Positions 1 through 6,280 are shown, counted from the stretch's first letter. The stretch is DNA of 6,342 nt from Sodaliphilus sp050873765 (GCA_050873765.1 JBNMJK010000100.1:1-6342), one strand, 5' to 3'. Translations and numbers: made by a program. Notes: a model not told the origin generated them from the sequence alone.

Positions 1-708
1 ACCCACGCCAGTTTTGGCGGATTGGGGCTGGGCTTCTACGCAGGGCTTAACCCCGCACTCACCGCCGGGGTGTTCGCAATTCTGTCGGCGCTGGGCGTGG
101 AGTGGCTCGCCACACGGGAGCATGTGCGCGAAGACTCCGCCATAGGCGTGGTGTGGGCCTTGGGCATGGCGCTCGGCACCATTTTCATATTCCTCACACC
201 GGGGTATGTGCCAGAGCTGTCGTCGTTTCTGTTTGGCAACATTCTCACCATCGGCAAGTGGGACCACATCGCCTTTGCCGTGTATGTGGTGGTGCTGCTC
301 ACGGTGATGGCCTTGTTCTTCCCGGTCATTCGCAGCTGTGCCTTCGACCCCAACTTTGCCCGCACGCAAGGTGTGCCCGTGGGTGCCATCAACCTGATGA
401 TGACGGTGCTCACATCGGTGTGCATCGTGCTCACCATACGCCTCATCGGCATCATGCTGCTCATGTCGCTGTTCACAATGCCGCAGATGATAGCCGAGCT
501 GCACACTTGCCGCCTGCTGCCGCTTATGTGCCGGTCGGTGGTCATCAGCCTGGTGTGCTCGCTGGGGGGTGTACTGCTCAGCGTGGTGCTGTCGGTGCCG
601 GTGTCGGCCACTATCGTACTGCTGCTCATTGCTTTGTATGCCGTGGCGCGAGCCGGGGTGTGGGTGAGTGCGCGCTGGCACAATAAAAAGGAGGAAACTG
701 CGTTATAG
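1..708 (+). CDS. Metal-ion ABC transporter permease, ABC-3 (ZnuB/MntB-like) family; 5' end missing
   Basis: This is the inner-membrane permease of a metal-ion (zinc, manganese or iron) ABC importer, which works with an ATPase and usually a solute-binding protein. The reading frame is open from base 1, so the gene begins before the window. 235 residues are visible and, against a usual family length of about 270, perhaps 35-45 are missing. The first visible residues, HASFGGLGLGFYAGLNP, are the conserved segment of this family. EDSAIGVVWALGMALG (residues 44-59), SFLFGNIL (75-82), FDPNFARTQGVPV (115-127), the long hydrophobic IRLIGIMLLMSLFTMPQ stretch (146-162) and VSATIVLL (201-208) fit the ABC-3 pattern. 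About six hydrophobic segments can be traced, near 19-36, 47-66, 88-108, 130-165, 174-198 and 200-220, followed by a short basic cytoplasmic tail. The metal cannot be told from the sequence. The stop lies eight bases before the next gene, so co-transcription is likely. A TTG at 22-24 could be mistaken for a start, but conserved residues precede it. Confidence 0.9.
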   Translation, partial: THASFGGLGLGFYAGLNPALTAGVFAILSALGVEWLATREHVREDSAIGVVWALGMALGTIFIFLTPGYVPELSSFLFGNILTIGKWDHIAFAVYVVVLLTVMALFFPVIRSCAFDPNFARTQGVPVGAINLMMTVLTSVCIVLTIRLIGIMLLMSLFTMPQMIAELHTCRLLPLMCRSVVISLVCSLGGVLLSVVLSVPVSATIVLLLIALYAVARAGVWVSARWHNKKEETAL

Positions 709-716
709 TACTATTA

Positions 717-3700
717 ATGATGAATAAAACAGGCCGTTACATACCGTTGATGCTGCTGGCATCTATCACCCTTCTTTTAGCCGCATGTGGCGCAAAGAAG
801 AACACGCCCATGTCGCGCTTCTGGCAGGCGTTCACCACTCGCTATAATGTGTACTACAACGGCATGACCAACTATGAGGAGCAAATCAAGGTGCTGGAAA
901 ACGACTATCAAGACGACTACTCTCAGCACCTTTTCATTCACCCTGCCGAGGCTCGCACTTCTCCCAAGTCGCCGCAGCCGTCGGGAAGTTTCGACCGCAC
1001 GATCGAAAAAATGCAGAAGGCCATAGCCCTTCACTCCATCAAGAAAAAGCCCGCTAAGAAGTCGGGCAAGGGAGCCGACCCGAAATACAAGGAATATCTC
1101 AAGCGCGAGGAATACAACCCCTTTATTCACAACGCGTGGCTGATGCTCGCTAAAGCAGAATACATGAAAGGCGACTTTCTGGCATCGTCGGCCACATTCC
1201 ACTACATCACCCGCCACTTCACCTGGAAGCCGGAGCTGGTGCTGGAGTGCCAGATTTGGGAGGCGCTGAGCTATTGCGCCATGGGGTGGACCACCGAGGC
1301 CGACAATGTGCTGGCGCATGTGCACATCGACCAGATTACCAGCAAGCGCGTTCGTTCGCTCGCCAACCTTGCCTTTGCCGACTTCTACATCAAGTCGGGA
1401 AAGAACCGCGAGGCTATCCCCTATCTGGCCGAGGCCATCAAGGGGCAAAGCGGCGCGCAAAAGGTGCGCCTCAACTTCCTGCTGGGCCAACTTTATGAAG
1501 ACGCCGGTGAGAAGCAGCTGGCCTACGAGGCGTTTAAGCGCGCAGGCAGCCACAGCGGATCCACATACCGCACAAAATTCAACGCGCGCATCAAGCAGAG
1601 CGCTGTGTTTCAGGGACAGAACATTATGTCTGAAGTGAAGGCACTCAAGCACATGACGCGCTACGACCGCAACAAGGAATACCTCGACCAGGTGTATTAC
1701 GCCATCGGAAATCTGTATCTATCGAGGCAAGACACCGCCAACGCTGTGGTAAACTACAAGCTGGCTGCGGAAAAGAGCACGCGCAACGGCATCGACAAGG
1801 CTATCAGCCAACTCGCCCTCGGCGGCATCTATTTCACCCAGCACAAGTACGACCTTGCGCAGCCGTGCTACTCTGAGGCCATTCCGCAGCTGAGCGAGGC
1901 GTATCCCAACTACCGCGAACTGAAAAAGCGCAGCGATGTGCTCGACGAACTGGCTGTGTATGCCGGCAACGTCACGCTGCAAGACTCGCTCCTGCGCCTC
2001 TCACGAATGTCGGTCGATGAGCAAAAGAAAGTGATCAAGAAGATTATCGACGACTTGAAGAAGAAGGAGAAGGAAGATGCCGAGAATGCCGCAAGGGAGG
2101 AATATATGGCCAACCAAAGCGCCAAGGGCAACAATATGGGCACCAACAGAAACGCCCCAACGGCTTTCACGCTCAACAACGACAAGTCGTGGTACTTCTA
2201 CAACACCACCACCAAAAACGCCGGCAAAACAGCTTTCCAGCAGCAGTGGGGCAACCGTAAGCTGGAGGACAACTGGCGCCGACGCAATAAGAACACGTTC
2301 TCTTTCGGTGATGAGGAGTCAGCCACCGGCACGCCTGCCGACTCGGCCTCCTCACCGCAGAACCCTGCCGACACCACGCTCACAAAAGCACAGCGCGACT
2401 CGGTGAAGCACGCCGAAGACCCGCACTTTGAGGAATACTATCTGAAGCAGATTCCGTCCACGCCCGAGCAGATACAGACGTCCAACGATGTGATTCAGGA
2501 GGGACTTTACAACATGGGACTGATTCTGAAGGACAAATTAGAGGACTTCAGCGCGGCCGACCATGAGTTTAAGGAGCTGCTTGAGCGTTACCCCGACAAC
2601 ATCTACCGGCTTGATGTGTACTACAATCTTTATCTGCTGTGTATGCGCACCGACCAAGCCGCCGAGGCGGAAAAGTGGCGACAGCTCATTCTTTCCGACT
2701 TTGCAGACTCAAAATATGGCATGGCGATGAAGGACCCCGCCTATCTCGACAATTTGAAGAAGATGGACCAGGTGCAGGAAGAACTCTACGCCGCCACCTA
2801 CGACAACTATCTGAACAACCGCAACGAGGCTGTACACGAGGCCTACGCCGAGATGATGCGTCGCTATCCGCTCTCAAAGCTGATGCCTAAGTTTATGTTT
2901 ATCGATGCTTTGGCCTACGTGACCCAGAAGAACTACGACAAATTTAAGGAAGTGCTGAAGGAAATGCTTGAGCGCTATCCCGAAACCGACATCACACCCA
3001 CGGCTTCGGCCATCATGAAGCAGGTGAAGGCTGGCCGCCAGCTTGCCGGTGGCGGTAGTAATGCGCGTGGCATGCAGTGGTCGGCTATGGCATTGACCAA
3101 CGACACCGCCGCGCATCGCGCCTCCGACAAGCAGTTCACCGACATTAAGGCTTCTGCCGGAAAGCCGCAGGTGTTTGTGCTGGTATATAGCACCGACTCT
3201 ATCAACTCCAATATCCTGCTCTACGAACTGGCCCGACACAATTTCCGCTCTTTCAATGTGCGCGACTACGACCTGGAGAAGATGACTTTCGGCAACATGG
3301 GGCTGCTCGTGGTGAAAGGATTCGCCAATTATGCAGAACTGCTCAGCTACCGCACAGTGTTTGACGCGGCGGCCGAGTTTAAGCAATACATTGGGCTTGT
3401 ACACCCTGTGCTCATCAGTGAGGAGAACTTCAACCTGCTGCTCAGCGAGGGCCGGTCGTTTGAGGACTATTTCCGCTATCTCGACACCGAGAACGAGAAA
3501 GAGGTGGAGGCGAAAGTGCCACCGGCTGAGTCCGCCACCGGCGATTCAGAAAAGGCGGAGCCGAAGAAGCCAGCCAAGAGTGTGCGCCCCGAGAAAAAGG
3601 CCGAGAAGCGCAAAGAGCCGGCACAAGCGAAGGAGGAGCAGAGCAAGGCTGATGTTTCGGCCATTCTCACGCCCAAAAAACAGCAGGAGCAGGAGGCTCA

Positions 3701-4478
3701 GCAAGTGACCGTGGTTCCTGAAAATCCAGATTTGGTGATCGACGACGGCACGAACACCGTAGAGGCTCGACCCACCGTGCGCAAAAAGCCAGTGAAGGAA
3801 AGAAAGAGCGAGGCGCCTACATCCGCCACCCAAGAAAATACGGATAAGCCGGCAAAAACCGCTCCTGCCGCCACAGAGGCAGCTCCTGCCGGCACCACAG
3901 CCCCGATGAGAGCCGCCGACAGCACCAAGGTGGCAAAGGCCGAAGCCAAAGCGGCTGCCAAGGCTGAAAAAGAGCGCATTAAAGCCGAAAAGGAAGCGGA
4001 GAAGCGTCAGCAGGATTCTATCAAGGCTGCCGAGAAACTCGCAGCGCTCAAACTAAAGAATCTTGAAAAATACCGTGCCGACTCAGCGAAATTAGCCGAG
4101 AAGGAAGCCGAACGTAGGTTGAAAGCCGAGCGTAAGGCTGCCCAGAAAGCAGAGAAGGAACGTCAAGACTCCATCAAGCAGGCTGAACGTGCGCGTGAAG
4201 ACGCAATCAAGGCCGAAAACCGCAAGCGCGACGACGAGGCTAAGGCTGCCGCCAAGGCCAAAGACGACGCACGCAAGCAAAAGGAGCAGGAGCGCAAAGA
4301 TGCCGCCAAAGCCAAGGAAAAGGCACGCAAGCAGCGCGAGCAAGAACGCAAAGCCGCCGCCAAAGCCAAGGAGCAGGAGCGGAAGGAGCGAGCCAAGCAG
4401 AAGGAACGCGAGCGAAAAGAGCGAGCCAAGCAGAAAGAGCAAGAACGAAAGCAGCGCCAAGCCGCCATCAAAAAGTGA
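717..4478 (+). CDS. porW: PorW/SprE-family TPR outer-membrane lipoprotein with long charged C-terminal helix
   Basis: The 1253-residue protein starts with a lipoprotein signal peptide (hydrophobic residues 9-23, lipobox LAAC, lipidated Cys24). The residues after Cys24 (GAKKN) are not an obvious Bacteroidota surface-export signal, so an outer-membrane anchor facing the periplasm is likely. A conserved block SRFWQAFTTRYNVYYNG (33-49) follows. TPR-like helices occupy about 134-392 and 595-758, separated by a polar linker carrying SWYFYN (491-496) and WGNRKLEDNWRRRNK (511-525), which I recognise from PorW/SprE proteins. A small alpha/beta domain spans about 817-923 (FVLVYSTDS, LLVVKGFANYAE). Residues 924-1071 are Lys/Glu/Pro/Ala-rich and probably disordered. 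Residues 1072-1253 are a highly charged helix. In Flavobacterium and Porphyromonas this family supports type IX secretion and gliding, but homologues also occur in gut Bacteroidales where type IX secretion is doubtful, so that role is inference. ATG717 and ATG720 are both possible starts. An AAGGAGG at 688-694 lies 22 bases upstream, too far to decide. It probably shares a transcript with the permease. Confidence 0.8.
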   Translation: MMNKTGRYIPLMLLASITLLLAACGAKKNTPMSRFWQAFTTRYNVYYNGMTNYEEQIKVLENDYQDDYSQHLFIHPAEARTSPKSPQPSGSFDRTIEKMQKAIALHSIKKKPAKKSGKGADPKYKEYLKREEYNPFIHNAWLMLAKAEYMKGDFLASSATFHYITRHFTWKPELVLECQIWEALSYCAMGWTTEADNVLAHVHIDQITSKRVRSLANLAFADFYIKSGKNREAIPYLAEAIKGQSGAQKVRLNFLLGQLYEDAGEKQLAYEAFKRAGSHSGSTYRTKFNARIKQSAVFQGQNIMSEVKALKHMTRYDRNKEYLDQVYYAIGNLYLSRQDTANAVVNYKLAAEKSTRNGIDKAISQLALGGIYFTQHKYDLAQPCYSEAIPQLSEAYPNYRELKKRSDVLDELAVYAGNVTLQDSLLRLSRMSVDEQKKVIKKIIDDLKKKEKEDAENAAREEYMANQSAKGNNMGTNRNAPTAFTLNNDKSWYFYNTTTKNAGKTAFQQQWGNRKLEDNWRRRNKNTFSFGDEESATGTPADSASSPQNPADTTLTKAQRDSVKHAEDPHFEEYYLKQIPSTPEQIQTSNDVIQEGLYNMGLILKDKLEDFSAADHEFKELLERYPDNIYRLDVYYNLYLLCMRTDQAAEAEKWRQLILSDFADSKYGMAMKDPAYLDNLKKMDQVQEELYAATYDNYLNNRNEAVHEAYAEMMRRYPLSKLMPKFMFIDALAYVTQKNYDKFKEVLKEMLERYPETDITPTASAIMKQVKAGRQLAGGGSNARGMQWSAMALTNDTAAHRASDKQFTDIKASAGKPQVFVLVYSTDSINSNILLYELARHNFRSFNVRDYDLEKMTFGNMGLLVVKGFANYAELLSYRTVFDAAAEFKQYIGLVHPVLISEENFNLLLSEGRSFEDYFRYLDTENEKEVEAKVPPAESATGDSEKAEPKKPAKSVRPEKKAEKRKEPAQAKEEQSKADVSAILTPKKQQEQEAQQVTVVPENPDLVIDDGTNTVEARPTVRKKPVKERKSEAPTSATQENTDKPAKTAPAATEAAPAGTTAPMRAADSTKVAKAEAKAAAKAEKERIKAEKEAEKRQQDSIKAAEKLAALKLKNLEKYRADSAKLAEKEAERRLKAERKAAQKAEKERQDSIKQAERAREDAIKAENRKRDDEAKAAAKAKDDARKQKEQERKDAAKAKEKARKQREQERKAAAKAKEQERKERAKQKERERKERAKQKEQERKQRQAAIKK
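4014..4451 (+). repeat. 11-residue (33-base) periodic coding repeat in the lipoprotein tail
   Basis: The C-terminal helix of the lipoprotein has an 11-residue register. Aspartates fall at residues 1100, 1122, 1151, 1162, 1173, 1184 and 1195, with spacings of 22, 29, 11, 11, 11 and 11. The following units are DARKQKEQERK (1184-1194), DAAKAKEKARK (1195-1205), a seven-residue QREQERK (1206-1212), AAAKAKEQERK (1213-1223), ERAKQKERERK (1224-1234) and ERAKQKEQERK (1235-1245). At DNA level, GAGCGAGCCAAGCAGAA recurs exactly at 4386-4402 and 4419-4435, a 33-base shift. Eleven residues equal three helical turns, so the pattern fits a straight charged helix or hendecad coiled coil. The + strand is markedly purine-rich here. 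The identical DNA units suggest recent duplication or slippage, and copy number may vary between strains. Confidence 0.85.
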
Positions 4479-4497
4479 CTCAGATGATTACCGGCAA

Positions 4498-4528
4498 CTT
4501 GAGCAGCATTTTCATATATCGACATTTG
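4498..4528 (+). promoter_or_regulatory. Putative Bacteroidota-type promoter of pepP
   Basis: In the 84-base gap before pepP, CTTG (4498-4501; -33 consensus TTTG) is followed after exactly 19 bases by GACATTTG (4521-4528; -7 consensus TAnnTTTG, one mismatch). The spacing is the usual one for the primary sigma factor of Bacteroides relatives. Transcription would start near 4533-4535, giving a leader of about 28-30 bases. That leader (4536-4562) is AT-rich with no Shine-Dalgarno sequence, as is normal for the phylum. A 12-base perfect palindrome, AAAAACGTTTTT (4532-4543), sits on the predicted start site. It has no loop and is unlikely to be a terminator. No convincing terminator separates the lipoprotein gene from this promoter, so some readthrough is possible. 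Confidence 0.6.
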
Positions 4529-4562
4529 CAAAAAAACGTTTTTAATAAAAATATATAGCACT

Positions 4563-5966
4563 ATGTTTGATTCAGATGTGTATAAAAATCGCCGCGCACA
4601 GCTTAAGAAGCTGATGAAAAGCGGCCTTATTCTGCTTTTTGGCAACAATGACGCGCCTTGCAACTATCCCAGCAACGCCTATGCACCGCTGCGTCAGGAC
4701 TCCTCGTTTCTCTACTTCTTCGGTCAGCAGCGCGAGGGGCTTGTGGGCGTGATTGATGTGGATAACGACCGCGAATATCTGCTGGGCGACGACATCGACA
4801 TTGAGGACATTGTGTGGTATGGCTCGGTTGACAGCGTGGCCGACATGGCTGCACAGGTGGGCGTGGTCCACTCTGCCCCCATGGCAGTGCTGGCCGAATT
4901 GGTGAGCAAGGCTAAAGCCGCCTCACAGCCCATCCATTTCCTGCCCCCTTACCGCCACGACACTAAAATCCAGATCATGGACCTGTTGGGCATTCACCCT
5001 TCCGCACAGAAGGAGGCAGCTTCGCTCCAGCTCATTCATGCCGTGGTGAAGATGCGCTCCACCAAGTCGGCGCTCGAGATTGCAGAAATTGAGCAGGCCT
5101 GCAGCATCGGCTACAAGATGCACACAACCGCCATGCGCATTGGCGTGGCTGGCGTGAGCGAGCAGTATGTGGGCGGCCAGATCGACGGCATAGCGCGCTC
5201 TTACGGATCGCAGACGTCGTTTGCCACCATTTTCTCACAGCATGGCGAAATCATGCACGGCAATCCATCGCCTGCCCTGCTTCAAAAAGGACGCCTTGCC
5301 CTGTGCGACTGCGGCGCCGAGAACCTCAACCACTATTGCTCCGACCACACGCGCACTTTCCCCGTGAGCGGCAAGTTTACCAAGCGTCAGCTCGAGATCT
5401 ACCGCATTGTGGAGGAGTGCCACGACTATGTGCTTGAAGTGGCGCGCCCTGGCGTGAAGTACGCCGACGTGCACTTTGCCGTATGCCGCAAGATGACCGA
5501 CCGCCTCAAAGAGCTCGGACTTATGAAGGGCGACACCGAAGAGGCTGTGCGTGCCGGTGCTCACGCCATGTTCCTGCCTCACGGATTGGGCCACATGATG
5601 GGTCTCGACGTGCACGACATGGAGGGTCTCGGGCAGATATATGTAGGATTCGACGAGGAGACTCGCCCGAACCTGGAGCAGTTTGGTACCAACTGCCTGC
5701 GCATGGGCCGTCGCCTTGAGGAAGGCTTCGTGGTGACCGATGAGCCGGGCATCTATTTCATTCCTGCCCTCATCGACGAATGGCGTGCCAACGGACACTG
5801 CGCCGAATTCCTCAACTTCGACATGCTCGAAACCTATAAGGACTTTGGTGGCATACGCATCGAAGATGATGTGCTCATCACCGCCGACGGCTGCCGCTTC
5901 CTCGGCGAGGAGCGTATTCCTTATCACCCCACCGACCTTGAGGAGTTCCTGGCTCAGAGCCGCTAA
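4563..5966 (+). CDS. pepP: Xaa-Pro aminopeptidase (aminopeptidase P, peptidase family M24B)
   Basis: This cytosolic metallopeptidase removes an N-terminal residue that precedes proline and helps recycle proline-containing peptides. The 467 residues are a full-length two-domain enzyme. The N-terminal aminopeptidase-P domain spans about residues 3-150 (RQDSSFLYFFG at 44-54). The pita-bread catalytic domain spans about 165-460. The five ligands for the two metal ions, normally Mn2+, can be placed by motif: Asp249 (LCDCGAE), Asp261 (SDHTRTFP), His344 (HGLGH), Glu394 (TDEPGIYF) and Glu434 (GIRIEDD). His232 (IMHGNPS), His340 and His351 (DVHD) match the active-site histidines of E. coli PepP. Asp249 and Asp261 are 12 residues apart, one more than in E. 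coli, which I recall as usual for Bacteroidales homologues. ATG4563 is chosen because the family's N-terminus begins at once (FDSDVYKNRRAQL) and it directly follows the AT-rich leader of the putative promoter. Its 3' end is followed by a long hairpin. Nothing appears broken. Confidence 0.95.
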   Translation: MFDSDVYKNRRAQLKKLMKSGLILLFGNNDAPCNYPSNAYAPLRQDSSFLYFFGQQREGLVGVIDVDNDREYLLGDDIDIEDIVWYGSVDSVADMAAQVGVVHSAPMAVLAELVSKAKAASQPIHFLPPYRHDTKIQIMDLLGIHPSAQKEAASLQLIHAVVKMRSTKSALEIAEIEQACSIGYKMHTTAMRIGVAGVSEQYVGGQIDGIARSYGSQTSFATIFSQHGEIMHGNPSPALLQKGRLALCDCGAENLNHYCSDHTRTFPVSGKFTKRQLEIYRIVEECHDYVLEVARPGVKYADVHFAVCRKMTDRLKELGLMKGDTEEAVRAGAHAMFLPHGLGHMMGLDVHDMEGLGQIYVGFDEETRPNLEQFGTNCLRMGRRLEEGFVVTDEPGIYFIPALIDEWRANGHCAEFLNFDMLETYKDFGGIRIEDDVLITADGCRFLGEERIPYHPTDLEEFLAQSR

Positions 5967-5991
5967 TCTACACCACACTCCAGCATCATAT

Positions 5992-6076
5992 CGGCCACGA
6001 GTCATGCGAGTGTCACGATTTGCCCCCATCGGCAGATTTTTCGTGACATTCGCGTGATTCGTGGCTGCTTATTTTG
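5992..6076 (+). terminator. Very long hairpin with U-rich tract; likely pepP terminator or REP-like palindrome
   Basis: Bases 5992-6018 pair without interruption with 6041-6067, giving 27 pairs of which 23 are Watson-Crick and 4 are G-U (5993/6066, 6001/6058, 6005/6054, 6010/6049). A four-T bulge (6037-6040) follows, then six more pairs (6019-6024 with 6031-6036, one of them G-U) close on a six-base loop (6025-6030). The U-rich stretch CTTATTTT (6068-6075) follows at once, as in an intrinsic terminator. The stem is much longer than a normal terminator stem. Both arms carry a 9-base period: CGA at 5998, 6007 and 6016 in the left arm, TCG at 6041, 6050 and 6059 in the right arm. This and a nearby partial copy suggest a repeated palindromic element that has been used as a terminator. 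The stop codon of pepP is 25 bases upstream. Confidence 0.8.
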
Positions 6077-6099
6077 CCCAGCTATGCAGCGAACAAAAT
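6071..6099 (+). other. Weak second hairpin after the long stem
   Basis: ATTTTG (6071-6076) is complementary to CAAAAT (6094-6099). Inside, GCT (6081-6083) can pair with AGC (6088-6090) around an ATGC loop, leaving an unpaired CCCA/GAA internal loop. It overlaps the U-rich tract of the preceding hairpin. An alternative pairing of GCTGC (6064-6068) with GCAGC (6086-6090) would compete with the base of the long stem. The structure is weak and may be chance. Confidence 0.35.
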
Positions 6100-6106
6100 G
6101 AGAGTA

Positions 6107-6123
6107 ATTCGCAAAATTCGTGG
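6107..6123 (+). repeat. Partial extra copy of the long hairpin's right arm
   Basis: ATTCGCAAAATTCGTGG (6107-6123) matches ATTCGCGTGATTCGTGG of the hairpin's right arm (6048-6064) at 14 of 17 positions. The three differences are consecutive (AAA for GTG). The TCG motif keeps its 9-base spacing (6109 and 6118). This shows that the arm sequence is a repeated motif rather than a one-off palindrome. It can also pair imperfectly with the left arm (5996-6012), so an alternative fold is possible. Confidence 0.65.
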
Positions 6124-6180
6124 TTTTATGGCCTATTTTAGTTAATTGGTGTTAAATTTCAGCATTTTGTGCCCGAAAAT

Positions 6181-6196
6181 TATGTTATATAACATA
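6181..6196. promoter_or_regulatory. 16-base perfect palindrome, candidate operator
   Basis: TATGTTATATAACATA reads identically on both strands. Beyond one mismatched pair (6180/6197) two further pairs match (6178-6179 with 6198-6199), giving an imperfect 22-base dyad. It covers the expected -33 position and most of the spacer of the promoter whose -7 element is at 6204-6211. A dimeric repressor bound here would block polymerase. The regulator is unknown. AT-rich sequence produces short palindromes by chance, but 16 perfect bases in this position is notable. Confidence 0.5.
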
Positions 6197-6203
6197 TTTC
6201 TAC

Positions 6204-6211
6204 TACTTTTG
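6204..6211 (+). promoter_or_regulatory. Putative -7 element (TAnnTTTG) of a promoter for a gene right of the window
   Basis: TACTTTTG is a perfect match to the Bacteroidota -7 consensus. Nineteen bases upstream is TATG (6181-6184), a 3-of-4 match to the -33 TTTG, which lies within the palindrome. The predicted start is near 6216-6219, leaving a leader of at least 120 bases before any gene. The weak -33 box would fit a regulated promoter. The direction is rightward, away from pepP. Confidence 0.5.
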
Positions 6212-6223
6212 TATCGGTTTTTC

Positions 6224-6256
6224 ATGGTATTAGTTTTTAAGGTTATGAAATACTGA
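6224..6256 (+). CDS. Possible 10-codon leader peptide
   Basis: ATG at 6224-6226 opens a 10-codon frame encoding MVLVFKVMKY and ending in TGA (6254-6256). It starts a few bases after the predicted transcription start, and its stop is one base before a GC hairpin with a T-run. That order (promoter, short ORF, hairpin) resembles translational attenuation. No residue is strongly repeated (three valines), so no amino-acid signal is obvious. A short ORF like this can easily occur by chance. Confidence 0.2.
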   Translation: MVLVFKVMKY

Positions 6257-6257
6257 G

Positions 6258-6280
6258 CGTCGCGACGACGGTTTTTATTT
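6258..6280 (+). terminator. Small GC hairpin followed by a T-run; possible attenuator
   Basis: CGTCG (6258-6262) pairs with CGACG (6266-6270) around a CGA loop and is followed by GTTTTTATTT (6271-6280), the form of a compact intrinsic terminator. CGTCGCGACG (6258-6267) is also a perfect 10-base palindrome. The site is a GC island in AT-rich sequence, about 40 bases after the predicted transcription start, so it would act in a leader. The stem has only five pairs, so it may be weak or have another role. Confidence 0.4.

Noticed and set aside
629..636. TTGCTTTG as a -7 promoter element for the lipoprotein gene
   Set aside because: It is one mismatch from TAnnTTTG, but no TTTG-like -33 box lies 19-21 bases upstream, and it is inside conserved permease coding sequence.
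36..683. Long minus-strand open frame of 215 codons opposite the permease
   Set aside because: It is antisense to a clearly conserved membrane protein, and its translation has no recognisable domain. GC-rich codon use readily leaves the opposite frame open.
688..694. AAGGAGG as a Shine-Dalgarno sequence for the lipoprotein gene
   Set aside because: It lies 22 bases before ATG717, too far for normal pairing, and Bacteroidota seldom rely on such sites. It encodes the Lys-Glu tail of the permease.
777..1652. Minus-strand open frame of 291 codons opposite the lipoprotein N-terminal half
   Set aside because: It is a shadow of a conserved TPR protein, with no family resemblance and no promoter.
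4092..4460. Minus-strand frame that looks like a Leu/Phe-rich multi-pass membrane protein
   Set aside because: It is the complement of the Lys/Glu-rich repeat tail: AAG/GAG-type codons read backwards as CTT/CTC. The apparent hydrophobicity is an artefact of that composition.
4479..4503. Terminator of the lipoprotein gene formed by CTCA and TGAG
   Set aside because: The arms have only four pairs with a large loop and no following T-run, and the segment overlaps the pepP promoter.
5235..6029. Minus-strand open frame of 264 codons opposite pepP, extending into the hairpin
   Set aside because: It overlaps the catalytic domain of pepP, where conserved residues explain the sequence, and its product is not recognisable.
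5740..6057. Plus-strand frame of 105 codons running past the end of pepP
   Set aside because: It is out of frame with pepP, composed of low-complexity Ser/Thr/Arg-type codons, and crosses the long hairpin.
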